Part shown: one piece after another, positions 11,270-35,724 of the stretch
Numbering within the stretch: the stretch's first letter is position 1
Layout of the letters: each line of letters starts with the position of its first letter
DNA from: Paraescarpia echinospica
Taxonomy: Eukaryota; Annelida; Polychaeta; Sabellida; Siboglinidae
Direction: 5' to 3'
Length of the DNA: 64,000 nt
NCBI GenBank assembly: GCA_020002185.1
Contig: CM034539.1
Span: 2,655,108 to 2,719,107, forward strand
The notes under the pieces: generated by a model
Databases searched by the model: none
What the model was told of the DNA's origin: nothing
The model's input: only the letters and a program-made list of their open reading frames with translations
Translations under genes and position numbers: made by a program

Positions 11270-11895
11270 GTCTCGTCGTTGGACTTCGTTGATTGTCTTC
11301 TATAACCTATTCGTAAGTATTTATGTGATTCATTTGTAGATGTTTGATAACAGACATATCGGTCTGTAATTCTTCAGAATCATGGTATTCACGATTACGT
11401 TCTTTTTAGATGTCGCCCATTCTACAAAGGTTTCGCCTCTTTGGTTTCAAATTTCTGGGCCAAATTTGCCTGTTATCGTTTCCGTTAAGTTTGTTCTTTT
11501 CCCTATTTGTGCATTAAAGTCTCCCATCACTATCATGTATTGGTTTGGTTTTACTAAAGTTTCATCCATGTCGTTGTAGAAGTTGTTTATATCTTCTTCT
11601 GAATATGATGTTTTTGGTGCATATATTATACTATCTTCCGTTTGTAGCGTATATTGTCTTTCGATTTCTTGTTTATGAGAAAGCGTACTAATGCTTCGCC
11701 GATGTTCGCACTGGAATGGTACAGCAGGTGGCCGTTTTGTAAGGCAGTGAAGCATCTATCTCTTCTTTAACTTCTCCGAATCCCGATCACATCCCATACC
11801 AATCAGGTTTCCCAAAGTTCCTCCTCCAGTTCTTGTATATGTTCATCTTTTGGTAGTGTTCTTACGTCATATGTTGCTATCTTCAGTCAATTAAC
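11270..11895 (-). pseudogene. RTE-type LINE endonuclease fragment
   Basis: On the minus strand the frames encode the front of an APE-like endonuclease of RTE elements: TYDVRTLPKDEHIQELEEEL (about 11885-11825), then IIYAPKTSYSEEDINNFYND and MIVMGDFNAQIGKRTN (about 11545-11500) with the GDFN catalytic block. Several frameshifts break it, and the reverse transcriptase is absent. In animals this domain nicks target DNA for target-primed reverse transcription; here it is a fossil. Confidence 0.8.
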
Positions 11896-12119
11896 CGTTT
11901 TTGCGCGGCTCATCTTGACCCATATATTCTTAGCACCCCCTGCACTACATGACCAGAAACGCCTCCGTGATCATAGACTATTTCGATGCAGGTGGGGACC
12001 GGGGCCTTGGCTTTATTGTACTTTGCATGTTGTTGTTGTTGGCCTACCCTTCCACGCTGGCTGGTGCGGGTTGGAAAGGGTAGGCCAAGTAGGATGAACG
12101 TAATTACATGTCTAAGTTT

Positions 12120-12970
<851 letters not shown>

Positions 12971-13339
12971 GTGTGTAGGTAATTATAAAGAAGTGTTTGT
13001 TGTTCTACTGGTTACAGATGAGCCGCCCTTGTGTAACATCTCCCGATATATTAGCTGACTGCAGCCAGCGATAGGTGGGTTTATATATAGAAATCAGTCG
13101 GTCACCTACAATATAGACATGTAGAATACCCTGGATTAACAGCTCCCCTTAGGAGTCCGAATATGCAATTAACAAACGTTTCATTAGACATTATTTTGTG
13201 CTCGGTTGGATTATTATCAGTTACCGTCCAAAGTGATCGCTGCACAACATATCAAAAAAACATTCTGAAGAATTCATCCACGGCATAGTCTTTGATATGA
13301 GTGTTTGTTTTTATTTCACTGTCACTGATTTCTACTTGT

Positions 13340-13639
13340 CAGTCGTCTTCCAAGCTGTCTTCCCAGCTGTCTTCGCGCCCGGATTGGGGCTGTGCACCAA
13401 TATGAAAGCACGGCTTCTACTGAAAGAAGATGCCGTCTCCAAGTTCTACAAACCGAGACCAGTACAATTCAGTAGCATGGACGCCGTTCACAAAGAGCTA
13501 CATCGTCTCGAGGATTTGGGCATCATAACTCGTGTCGATCTCAGTGAATGGGCGACGCCCATTGTCGTCGAGCAGCCGAACGGAAAAGTGCGCATCTGCG
13601 GAGACTATAAAGTGAATGTAAACCTTCAGCTGCACGTAG
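13340..13639 (+). pseudogene. Ty3/Gypsy reverse-transcriptase N-terminal fragment
   Basis: Encodes the segment entering the Gypsy RT domain: VFAPGLGLCTNMKARLLL, KFYKPRPVQFSSMDAVHKEL, LEDLGIITRVDLSEWATPIV and NGKVRICGDYKV (about 13365-13620). These are the standard blocks before and at RT motifs 1-2. The frame is broken off at 13639 by the 3' end of a CR1 element on the opposite strand. No LTR was recognised. Confidence 0.85.
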
Positions 13640-15500
13640 ATTTAACAAGATTGCCACCCAGAGAATTAACTCTAGGTGGCAGGTGGACAAGGAAGCCCTT
13701 TGGCTTATCGAGAGTCCGACCCTTTTATCTATGTGTATCCTGCCCGTCTGAGGTATGTGTCGATTTTATTTTTAAACATTCATGCTACTAGCACCCACAC
13801 AATCAGCAGGTAATCTATTCCATTCATTTACAGTCCTTTGTGAAAAAGAAAACTTTCTTATATCCAATCTACTCTGCTCCTTTGCCAATGTAAGTTCATG
13901 TCCTCTAGTCCTTCTATCTTTCTTAACTGAGAAAAAAATATTTACATCAATATTTTCATAACCCTTCAATATTTTAAACACTTCTATCTGAACTCCTCTC
14001 AATCTCATGGTCTCTACTGTTGTTAAACCGCATTTTTTTAGGCGTATTTCGTAACTAAGATCCCTCAGTTTTGGTATAATTTTAGTTGCTCTCCTCTGCA
14101 CTCTTTCTAGCATATCTATGTCCTTCCTGCGATACGGCCTCCACGCTTGAATACAATATTCTAAATGAGGCCTAGCTATTGTTTTGTACAGCGGTATTAT
14201 TAGCTCTTTTTCCTTATACGTTATGTTTCGCCTAATTAATCCAAGGATTTGATTTCCCTTTGAAGCTGCAATTCCGCACTGCTCTGACACATTCATATCA
14301 GCACTAATGGTTAACCCTAAGTCCTTTTCTTTTACAGTAGTACTTAGTATAGTACCCCCATTGTATATTCTACCTCTTTCGTTCCCATGTCCTGTGTGGG
14401 AGGCATTTACATTCTGCCAATTGAACAGCATTTGCCACTTTTCAGACCATTTGATCAACCTGTCAAGATCATCTTGTAAATGCTGTCAATCTCCATCACT
14501 TTTAATCCTTCTAAACACTTTTGTATCATCCGCAAATGTCAACACCTTGCTTGTTATTTCATCATACAAATCGTTGATATATATTAAGAATAATATAGGT
14601 CCTAATACTGATCCCTGTGGTACCCCACTCAATACCGATTTCCAGTTTGAAGCCTCCCCATCAACTACTACATGTTGTCTTCTGTCAATCAGCCATTGTT
14701 CTATCCAGTTTATTATACCATTTCCTATGCCATTGGCCTTTAGTTTAAGCAGTAATCTTTGATGTGGTACTTTGTCGAAAGCTTTTTGAAAATCTAAGTA
14801 GACGATATATACTGGTGATCCCTCATCTACCCACTTAGTGATGACTTCCAAAAAACATAACATATTTGTTAAGCATGACCTCGCTTTAAAAAAACCATGT
14901 TGAGATGGGTTAATCAAGTTGTGTTTAACAAGAAAATCCACCATGTGATGTTTAATTAGTCTTTCTAATAATTTATAAATCACTGATGTTAAACTCACTG
15001 GTCTATAGTTCTCTGACTTGTTTCTCGAACCTTTTTTGAATAACGGTATAATGTTTGCTTCTTTCCATTCTAAAGGAACCACTCCCTCTTCTAATGACAA
15101 GTTGAAAACTATTGCAAGCGGTATGCTAATTTGTTCTACAATTTCCAATAGTAGTTTGGGGGGAATACCATCCACACCAGGTGATTTATTATCCTTCATA
15201 ACCCTTATTTTCTTAGCTACCATTTCCGGGGTTACAATTAATTGTCCTAAATAGTCTGAATCTGCCCCCTTGAACTTAGCCTCTGGTACTGGCAGTGAAC
15301 TAATATCTTCCTTGGTAAACACTGAACTAAAGTACTCATTCAGGTCTTCTGCCATTAAGAATCCCTCTGATATTATATTTCCAGCACTATCTTCTAGACG
15401 ACCAACTTTATCTTGAACTTTCTGTTTCCTTCGAACATACGCATAAAAAATCTTGCTGTCATGTTCTATATTACTAGCTAATTGGTGTTCATAGCTTCTC
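13640..15500 (-). mobile_element. CR1-type LINE copy 1, ORF2 reverse transcriptase and 3' end
   Basis: Read on the minus strand from the gap: linker with [22 protein letters not shown] blocks [55 protein letters not shown] and FADDTKVF with the catalytic Asp pair intact. A stop replaces an Arg near 14488. The C-terminal region then continues to 13772 (EYCIQAWRPYRRKDIDMLERV, VNEWNRLPADCVGASS). The 3' end is GGCAATCTTGTTAAATC at about 13640, which abuts a Gypsy fragment. Its 5' part is lost in the assembly gap. It is a good candidate for the source family of the copies at 39-46 kb. Confidence 0.9.
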
Positions 15501-16500
15501 NNNNNNNNNNNNNNNNNNNNNNNNNNNNNNNNNNNNNNNNNNNNNNNNNNNNNNNNNNNNNNNNNNNNNNNNNNNNNNNNNNNNNNNNNNNNNNNNNNNN
15601 NNNNNNNNNNNNNNNNNNNNNNNNNNNNNNNNNNNNNNNNNNNNNNNNNNNNNNNNNNNNNNNNNNNNNNNNNNNNNNNNNNNNNNNNNNNNNNNNNNNN
15701 NNNNNNNNNNNNNNNNNNNNNNNNNNNNNNNNNNNNNNNNNNNNNNNNNNNNNNNNNNNNNNNNNNNNNNNNNNNNNNNNNNNNNNNNNNNNNNNNNNNN
15801 NNNNNNNNNNNNNNNNNNNNNNNNNNNNNNNNNNNNNNNNNNNNNNNNNNNNNNNNNNNNNNNNNNNNNNNNNNNNNNNNNNNNNNNNNNNNNNNNNNNN
15901 NNNNNNNNNNNNNNNNNNNNNNNNNNNNNNNNNNNNNNNNNNNNNNNNNNNNNNNNNNNNNNNNNNNNNNNNNNNNNNNNNNNNNNNNNNNNNNNNNNNN
16001 NNNNNNNNNNNNNNNNNNNNNNNNNNNNNNNNNNNNNNNNNNNNNNNNNNNNNNNNNNNNNNNNNNNNNNNNNNNNNNNNNNNNNNNNNNNNNNNNNNNN
16101 NNNNNNNNNNNNNNNNNNNNNNNNNNNNNNNNNNNNNNNNNNNNNNNNNNNNNNNNNNNNNNNNNNNNNNNNNNNNNNNNNNNNNNNNNNNNNNNNNNNN
16201 NNNNNNNNNNNNNNNNNNNNNNNNNNNNNNNNNNNNNNNNNNNNNNNNNNNNNNNNNNNNNNNNNNNNNNNNNNNNNNNNNNNNNNNNNNNNNNNNNNNN
16301 NNNNNNNNNNNNNNNNNNNNNNNNNNNNNNNNNNNNNNNNNNNNNNNNNNNNNNNNNNNNNNNNNNNNNNNNNNNNNNNNNNNNNNNNNNNNNNNNNNNN
16401 NNNNNNNNNNNNNNNNNNNNNNNNNNNNNNNNNNNNNNNNNNNNNNNNNNNNNNNNNNNNNNNNNNNNNNNNNNNNNNNNNNNNNNNNNNNNNNNNNNNN
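15501..16500. other. assembly gap (1000 N)
   Basis: Unresolved bases. The rest of CR1 copy 1 and the 5' exons of receptor gene A are expected in or beyond it. A round 1000 suggests a gap of unknown size. Confidence 1.
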
Positions 16501-16502
16501 CA

Positions 16503-29866
<13,364 letters not shown>

Positions 29867-30479
29867 TAGTTAATCGGGCGCCAGCATTAAATCATAAAAG
29901 ACGGTGACATTATCAGTAATCTAGCTTTGAACCCTATTTAATAAGAATACTTTCCGTAGCAATGCGCCAACATTGTAGTTATTGGAGGGAGTACCGCTAT
30001 TTCATAGATATGTCGGTTACTTTGAAGTTAATCTGACATTATTTTCAATTACAAACTACCATCGGATAAAACGAAAATACTCTCAGTTATTCATATTGCG
30101 CAGTGTCCAGTCCTTAGAACTGTTCATAGCGCTTTACATTTTACTCCCTGGCAGACTTGTTCAATAGCCCTCTTCGGGTATGAGTATCTCCTTTTACGAT
30201 CTATCGTTTCTTTTGTAATGCTATTGTGGTCCTGCTATTTCTACTACCTTTCGCCATCGTTGCCGTTTTATATTACTAGCAATGCACAGAAATTCAATAC
30301 ATATTGTGACTAATAACAGGAACCTATTCTAACACCATATGCTAACGTTTGCGTAGCATGAATACGCGCTTAACTCTTTTGCATTTGTCAACAACACCTG
30401 TATGTGTAAGCATAAGATATTTGATGATGTGTGTTCTATATGCGGAATACAATTTTCACGAGGAAACGTGTGTTTTCAG

Positions 30480-30640
30480 TTGATGGGGCTGACAACAACC
30501 CGGCGACTGGTCTTCAACCAACTGCCAACGAAGAATCGGATCCTTCGGACGAAGGTGAATACGACAACGCGATTACCAGTCCTGGTGGCGGCGAAAATAC
30601 AAATGCGGTTGGCTGACCCGACTGACTAGACATACGTTAG
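30480..30640 (+). pseudogene. second, degenerate cytoplasmic-tail exon downstream of gene A
   Basis: After TGTTTTCAG at 30471-30479 the sequence reads, in the phase required by the transmembrane exon, VDGADNNPATGLQPT, ESDPSDEGEYDNA, to a TGA at 30614-30616. It is clearly homologous to the start of gene B's tail (GTDNPATELEPTY, PYDDAM) and less to gene A's own tail. A one-base insertion near 30595 changes frame relative to the parent. The far end GACATACGTTAG (30629-30640) still matches the DIR-stop end of the parent, with the middle deleted. It may be a fossil exon or an alternative short last exon lacking YxxM and the C-terminal motif. Confidence 0.75.
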
Positions 30641-30974
30641 TTAGACGTCCTTTACTCAGCTAGCTGTTGGCATACACCAAAACGACTTAAGAACACAGCA
30701 CCGCAACATGAACAAGGCCGGGTTACTTGGAACTAAATTAATAGTTTGAACAGACTGCCACTCAACGCGACGAACTACAGATGATACGTGGACAAGGAAT
30801 TCGCATGTTTATCTAGAGTCCAACTATGTGTGTATGTGTGTATGTGTGTATGTGTGTCTGGCCCGCCTTGGTCATATACCTGTTTTTAAACATTTTGACT
30901 TGACTAGCGCATTAAAGCGTGGGTTGAACCTTGACCCCAATATAGCTTAGGGATAAGGTTTTGTTATATAGTCT

Positions 30975-31740
30975 GTTGCGCCACTGCTGTGAAAAAGGGT
31001 ATGACACGATGTCCATTCGCATAGTTGACACGGATGTAATAGTTCTTGCAGTGACATCAGCACAGCGCCTCAACATCACCGAACTGTAGATTACTTTTGG
31101 TGCTTGACACGGTGTCATGTTTTGGAGGCAGGGGCAAACGGACTGCATGGCACACGTGGAGTGCCTATGTCGATGTCACACCAGCTTTCTGTGCCTTGGA
31201 TGCTACCCTGTAGTCTGTAGGTGATTGGTTAGGTGCATTGATATGGAAGCTCACAAGCAAGGCCGTGAAGTGGTTCTCGTTGCAATGAAGATGTTGGATC
31301 GGCAATATGGATGTTGTACGACCGTACCAGCAACCATGAATTTGTCAATAGAGCGAGGAAGCAGCTGTTCACACAAAAAGGTACACCTATTGACGGTTTT
31401 CCTCCGACACAAGCAACACTTATCCAGCACACCAAGCCGGCTACTTACCAAGCCGATCAATGCTGGGCACACACAATGATCGCGGCTCCCGAGCTTTCTT
31501 CTCCAAGTGAATGGGGATGGAACAGGGATGTAAACTGCGGCTGGGAAATATGCTGGACAACTCTTCCAGATGCGACACAAGCTAGTCGAGAACTATTGCG
31601 CTGTGGTAGCAAGAAGGGATGCAGGGGACTATGCAAGTGGCTCAAGGCAGGACTTCAGTGCATTGCTCTTTGCTACTGTGATAGACTGTGTGCTCCTATC
31701 CAACTTGTGACTGTCAAAATTGTAATTTTAAGAACTTAAC
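30975..31740 (+). pseudogene. decayed multicopy invertebrate nuclease-like gene, C-terminal part
   Basis: Frames carry SIRIVDTDVIVLAVTSAQRL (about 31010-31070), later KQLFTQKGTPIDGFPPTQAT and ELSSPSEWGWNRD, then the Cys-rich end LLRCGSKKGCRGLCKWLKAG (about 31590-31650). I recognise the order from a highly duplicated family in invertebrate genomes, which usually has a D-[ST]-D strand, a GCD-x-x-x-x-x-GKGK-like block and a C-terminal Cys cluster. The pattern recalls FEN/XPG-type nucleases, but that is inference. Multiple frameshifts and lost residues make it a pseudogene. Confidence 0.65.
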
Positions 31741-31989
31741 ATAGGTTGGTAGGGTCGGTGAAAGACTGCATTTAGGGTTACAATGTAAAGCTATGGTTGG
31801 CTGACTAGTTTTGGCTATCCAGTGGTTATGCAATACTGTTAAGGAACTGGAGTGGTGGCCTAAGGTCAGATTTTAAAGAACCGGGCAAATATCATTATAG
31901 AGGGTAGACAGGTAAGATTATCGAATACAACGTAGAGTCGGCCTTGATCGGATCCGCTATGTTAAGCAGTTACATCTGTGCAACCACTT

Positions 31990-33945
31990 GATGTCAAAAG
32001 CAAAATCAGACTATTATACGAATTTAATTTAAAAAAAATTGAAAACCTTGCCACATGTGGAAATCCATCAATAATGTCCTTCATCGGGAGAAACCAAAAG
32101 TATTGCCTGATACCTCTTCATTGGATACATTATGCAGCATGTTTTCAAAATATTTCACAGATAAGATTGCTTACATTCGATCACGTTTTGTTATTAATGA
32201 CGTTGATTACAAGTTTACTGAACAGCCGATTGTTGATAATACACTGCAATGTTTTACACCTGCAACTACAAGTGAAGTTCGAACTATCATACAAAAGTGT
32301 TCTAACAAATCGTGTGGTCTTGACCCTTTTCCAACATTTCTACTGAAGAGTTGCATTGATCAACTGGTTTATCCTATTACAAATATTATAAATATGTTAA
32401 AGCACGAATTCAATGCACGAATTCAAACAAGCTCTTGTCAATCCTCTTATTAGAAAACAAAGTCTGCGCAAACATGACCTTAAAAATAACCGTCCTATCT
32501 CAAATCTTAATTTTCTGTCGAAAGTATTGGAGACGGTTGTTGCAAATCGACTCCATGAACACATTTATTCACAGCATTTATTAAATGATCTACAATCTGC
32601 ATTTACTTGATTTCATTCAACTGAGACGGCTCTTCTTAAAATACACAATGACATTGTATGCAATATGGATAATAGCAAATTGACTGCTCTCACCTTACTA
32701 GATCTATCAGCTGCTTTTGATATAATATATATCGACATTCTTTTACATCGCCTTAATATACATTTTGGTATATCTGGCATGGCTGTTCAGTGGTTTAGTT
32801 CATATTTTTTAGACCGATACCAAAGCATTAACATATCTGGCTCACTGTCTTGTCCAGAACATCCTCCATTTGGTGTCCCACAAGGTTCTGTCCTTGGCCC
32901 TGTTCTGTTTAGGTTATACACTACATCCCTTAGTCGAGTCATAACTAATCATAATATTAATCATCATTTGTATGCTGACGATACACAGATGTACAACTGA
33001 CACACATACATCTCTATCAACTTTAAATGACTGTCTCATTGACATCTTGCTGTGGATGGAAGCAAGTAAATTGAAACTAAATCCAGATAAAACTGATCTA
33101 ATTATTATTGGCACAAAACAACAACGAAACAAGGTTGTTAACTACTTTCCAGTTAAATTGCTTGGTAATGATACATCACCATCAGATACTGTTCGTAATC
33201 TAGGTGTTATCTTTGACAGTGATTTCAGCTTTAAGCAGAACATTTCTCAAGTATGTAAAACCTGTCTCTACCATATACGTGATTTCCGCCGAATTCGGCG
33301 TCATTTGTTTTTACCTACTGCTAAAACAATATCAGTATGTCCAAACAGCAGTCGCCTTGACTACTGCAACTCACTCCTAAACGATATTGCTAAAAAGGAC
33401 TTAGCTAAACTCCAACGTGCACAGAATTGTTTAGCACATGTAGTACTAAAAGCACCTCGTTTGTCATCATCTCTGCCCCTACTTAGACAGTTGCATTGGC
33501 TTTCAGTTACATATCGAATACAATTCAAATTAGCCAGTATCACATATCGTACCCTTTCTACGCATCACCCATCCTATTTGTTTAGTCTGCTTCGTTTTTC
33601 CGATATCCCTAGGAATCTCAGATCATCTGTTTCACAACGACTTTTTGTTCCGAAAACCAAGCTTAATATCAGCAAACGTGCTTTTTCTGTAGCTGCACCC
33701 AAAATCTGGAATCAACTCCCTATCGCTTTACAATCATCTGAGACTATAAAAACCTTTCGTAAAAAACTAAAGACTTATTTATTTGAAATTGCATTCCCAC
33801 CCTAACCTTCGGCGGTCCATTGCTCTAATGACGACTCTTGCTTGTCCATGTTAACGATTTTGCCCAATGATGTTTGTATGTTGCGCCTCTGAGCTCAGAT
33901 TCCTGGGGATTTAGGCGCTATAGAAGTTTGTCATTATTATATAAC
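31990..33945 (+). pseudogene. L2-like LINE ORF2, reverse transcriptase and 3' end
   Basis: Frames in order: WKSINNVLHREKPKVLPDTS, SLDTLCSMFSKYFTDKIAYI, SNKSCGLDPFPTFLLKSC; after a frameshift at 32400, RPISNLNFLSKVLETVVANR; a stop at 32608; then [53 protein letters not shown] and HHLYADDTQMYN with YADD intact; a frameshift at 33000; then LGVIFDSDFSFKQNI, SRLDYCNSLLNDI, QLHWLSVTYRIQFKL and AFSVAAPKIWNQLP, ending at 33805. The 3' UTR contains GCGCCTCTGAGC and TTTAGGCGC and an ATTATTAT end. The endonuclease part is missing. Confidence 0.9.
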
Positions 33946-34341
33946 ATGATTGGCCGTTCCTTATGAATAGATATCGTGATACGGACGTAAGTTTATATGG
34001 GATAATATTACGGCGTATAATGATGTCGTTATAATGAAGATTTTATACTTGTTGATTTAGAGTATCACCTATTGGATGGTGTTGAAATTGTTACAATGGC
34101 GTCAGCATCAGCAGGGATCACATGACTGATGCTAGGTATAGGGTGGAGGTACTGAGGTTTGAAGGTAGAATAAAACAGACCAGCCCTGAACCCGACAGAG
34201 CAAAGCAATATAATCTGGTCTCTTCTGTGGAGAGAAACCATTACGGTGCGGATGGCTAACATGAAGTCTTTACCCAGTGGTGGCTTTGACGTTGAATTTC
34301 TCCATGCATATATAGAGTAGAAGAATTACCGGAGGTATGTG

Positions 34342-34376
<35 letters not shown>

Positions 34377-34975
34377 GAGTGAATGTTAGATTGAAGGTAT
34401 TGGCTTAAACCTCTGGTTTTTACATTGTTATAATTGTGTCAAAGGGTGTAGTCAATAATCAATGAATATGGTCAGTGCGATGATACTGGTATATCGAGAT
34501 TTATGTGGGGTGGCGAATCATCGCTCTGTTATGTGAATGTTAGATAGTAACAAGAAGCGAACATAGGTTGTATTACGGTGTCACAGATAATGGTTATTGG
34601 TGTATAGTTTGTTGGGACTTAGAATACGTAAGGTGGTGGGGTTGTTTATTACTGACTGGATATTGGGTCCGGATATGTATATATCTATGGCGAACATTAG
34701 CTACATATGTTTGTGTGTAAGTACTATGATTGTATGTGGTGTCGGTGGAAAAACATGATATGAAGGGTGTAGTTTACACACCAAGGAATAAGAATATTTC
34801 ATTATTATAGTTATCATTTATTGTAGTGTCGAGGCGGGGTGAAGTCTGACAAAGTGCACTCGAGGGCGGTAGACGCCGAATAACACATCGTGTAATAACA
34901 ATACGAGAGTAGACGGCTTACGCGACAATGGAGAATTCACACCCGAAGAGGGAATTCCCGACTAACCAACCGGGA
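33946..34975. other. no recognised gene; short (TA)n at 34345-34372
   Basis: AT-rich sequence with a (TA)n run. A GC-richer stretch at about 34825-34975 just before the foldback element could be part of an LTR or element end, but no pair of it was found. Confidence 0.35.
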
Positions 34976-35484
34976 ACTACTTCGCTCGCCTACTAGTACA
35001 GTCGGGAGGTATGCCCCCATGCACCCAGTCGATTTCTAAATGAAACTTACTTTCTTGCAACCCTGAATGTGTCTAGTAAACATATTTGGATGTTCACATT
35101 TTGAAATAATGTCCGAAGGGGTCCGTTTGGTGGCCATCTTGGATTTTGTCACGCGCGACGTAAAATCAAGGATACCCATAACTTTTGAACCATTCATCGT
35201 ACAAAGACAAATGAACCCACTTTTTCGTATACTTGTGGCATGAGGAATCGCTTGAGATGGTTATTTTGATGATACAAATATATTAATTGCTTCAAAATGC
35301 ACACAATACAATATTTTCATGCCGGAAATCGAGTCAAATACTAAGTTAAGGATAAGTGATTGCGCATAACTATAAGGCGGAAAATGGGCTAATTATGAGT
35401 CCAATAATAAAGGAAACTACACGAAATCTACCCACTACGATCAGTATCTACGTCTACTCCGAAACTTACCCTCGACACTACACA

Positions 35485-35709
35485 CTAATCATCATCATCG
35501 CCAAGAAGCAGCTCATCATAGTCAATCTGCTGATCATCTTCCTCTTCTCCCTCCTCCTCCTCAGCAGCTTTCTCAAGCAAGTCAATGAGTGGGGGAGGTA
35601 AGAAGGGTCCACACGACCACACTGGCTCCAGTACACCCTCCTCAGTCTTCACCCATCCCTGTCCATCATCGTAGGGCTTGGGTCGCCAGAAGCGAGGCTG
35701 GTTGGCCCA
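35485..35709 (-). pseudogene. inverted copy of the C-terminal coding end (left arm)
   Basis: On the minus strand it reads WANQPRFWRPKPYDDGQGW, EEGVLEPVWSCGPFLPPPL and an acidic Glu/Asp-rich end closing in DDDD-stop at 35485. Its frame is intact, whereas the direct copy in the right arm has a stop and frameshift. The frame continuing upstream past 35709 is only antisense to the middle gene. Confidence 0.8.
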
Positions 35710-35724
35710 ACTGAGACGGTCTGC

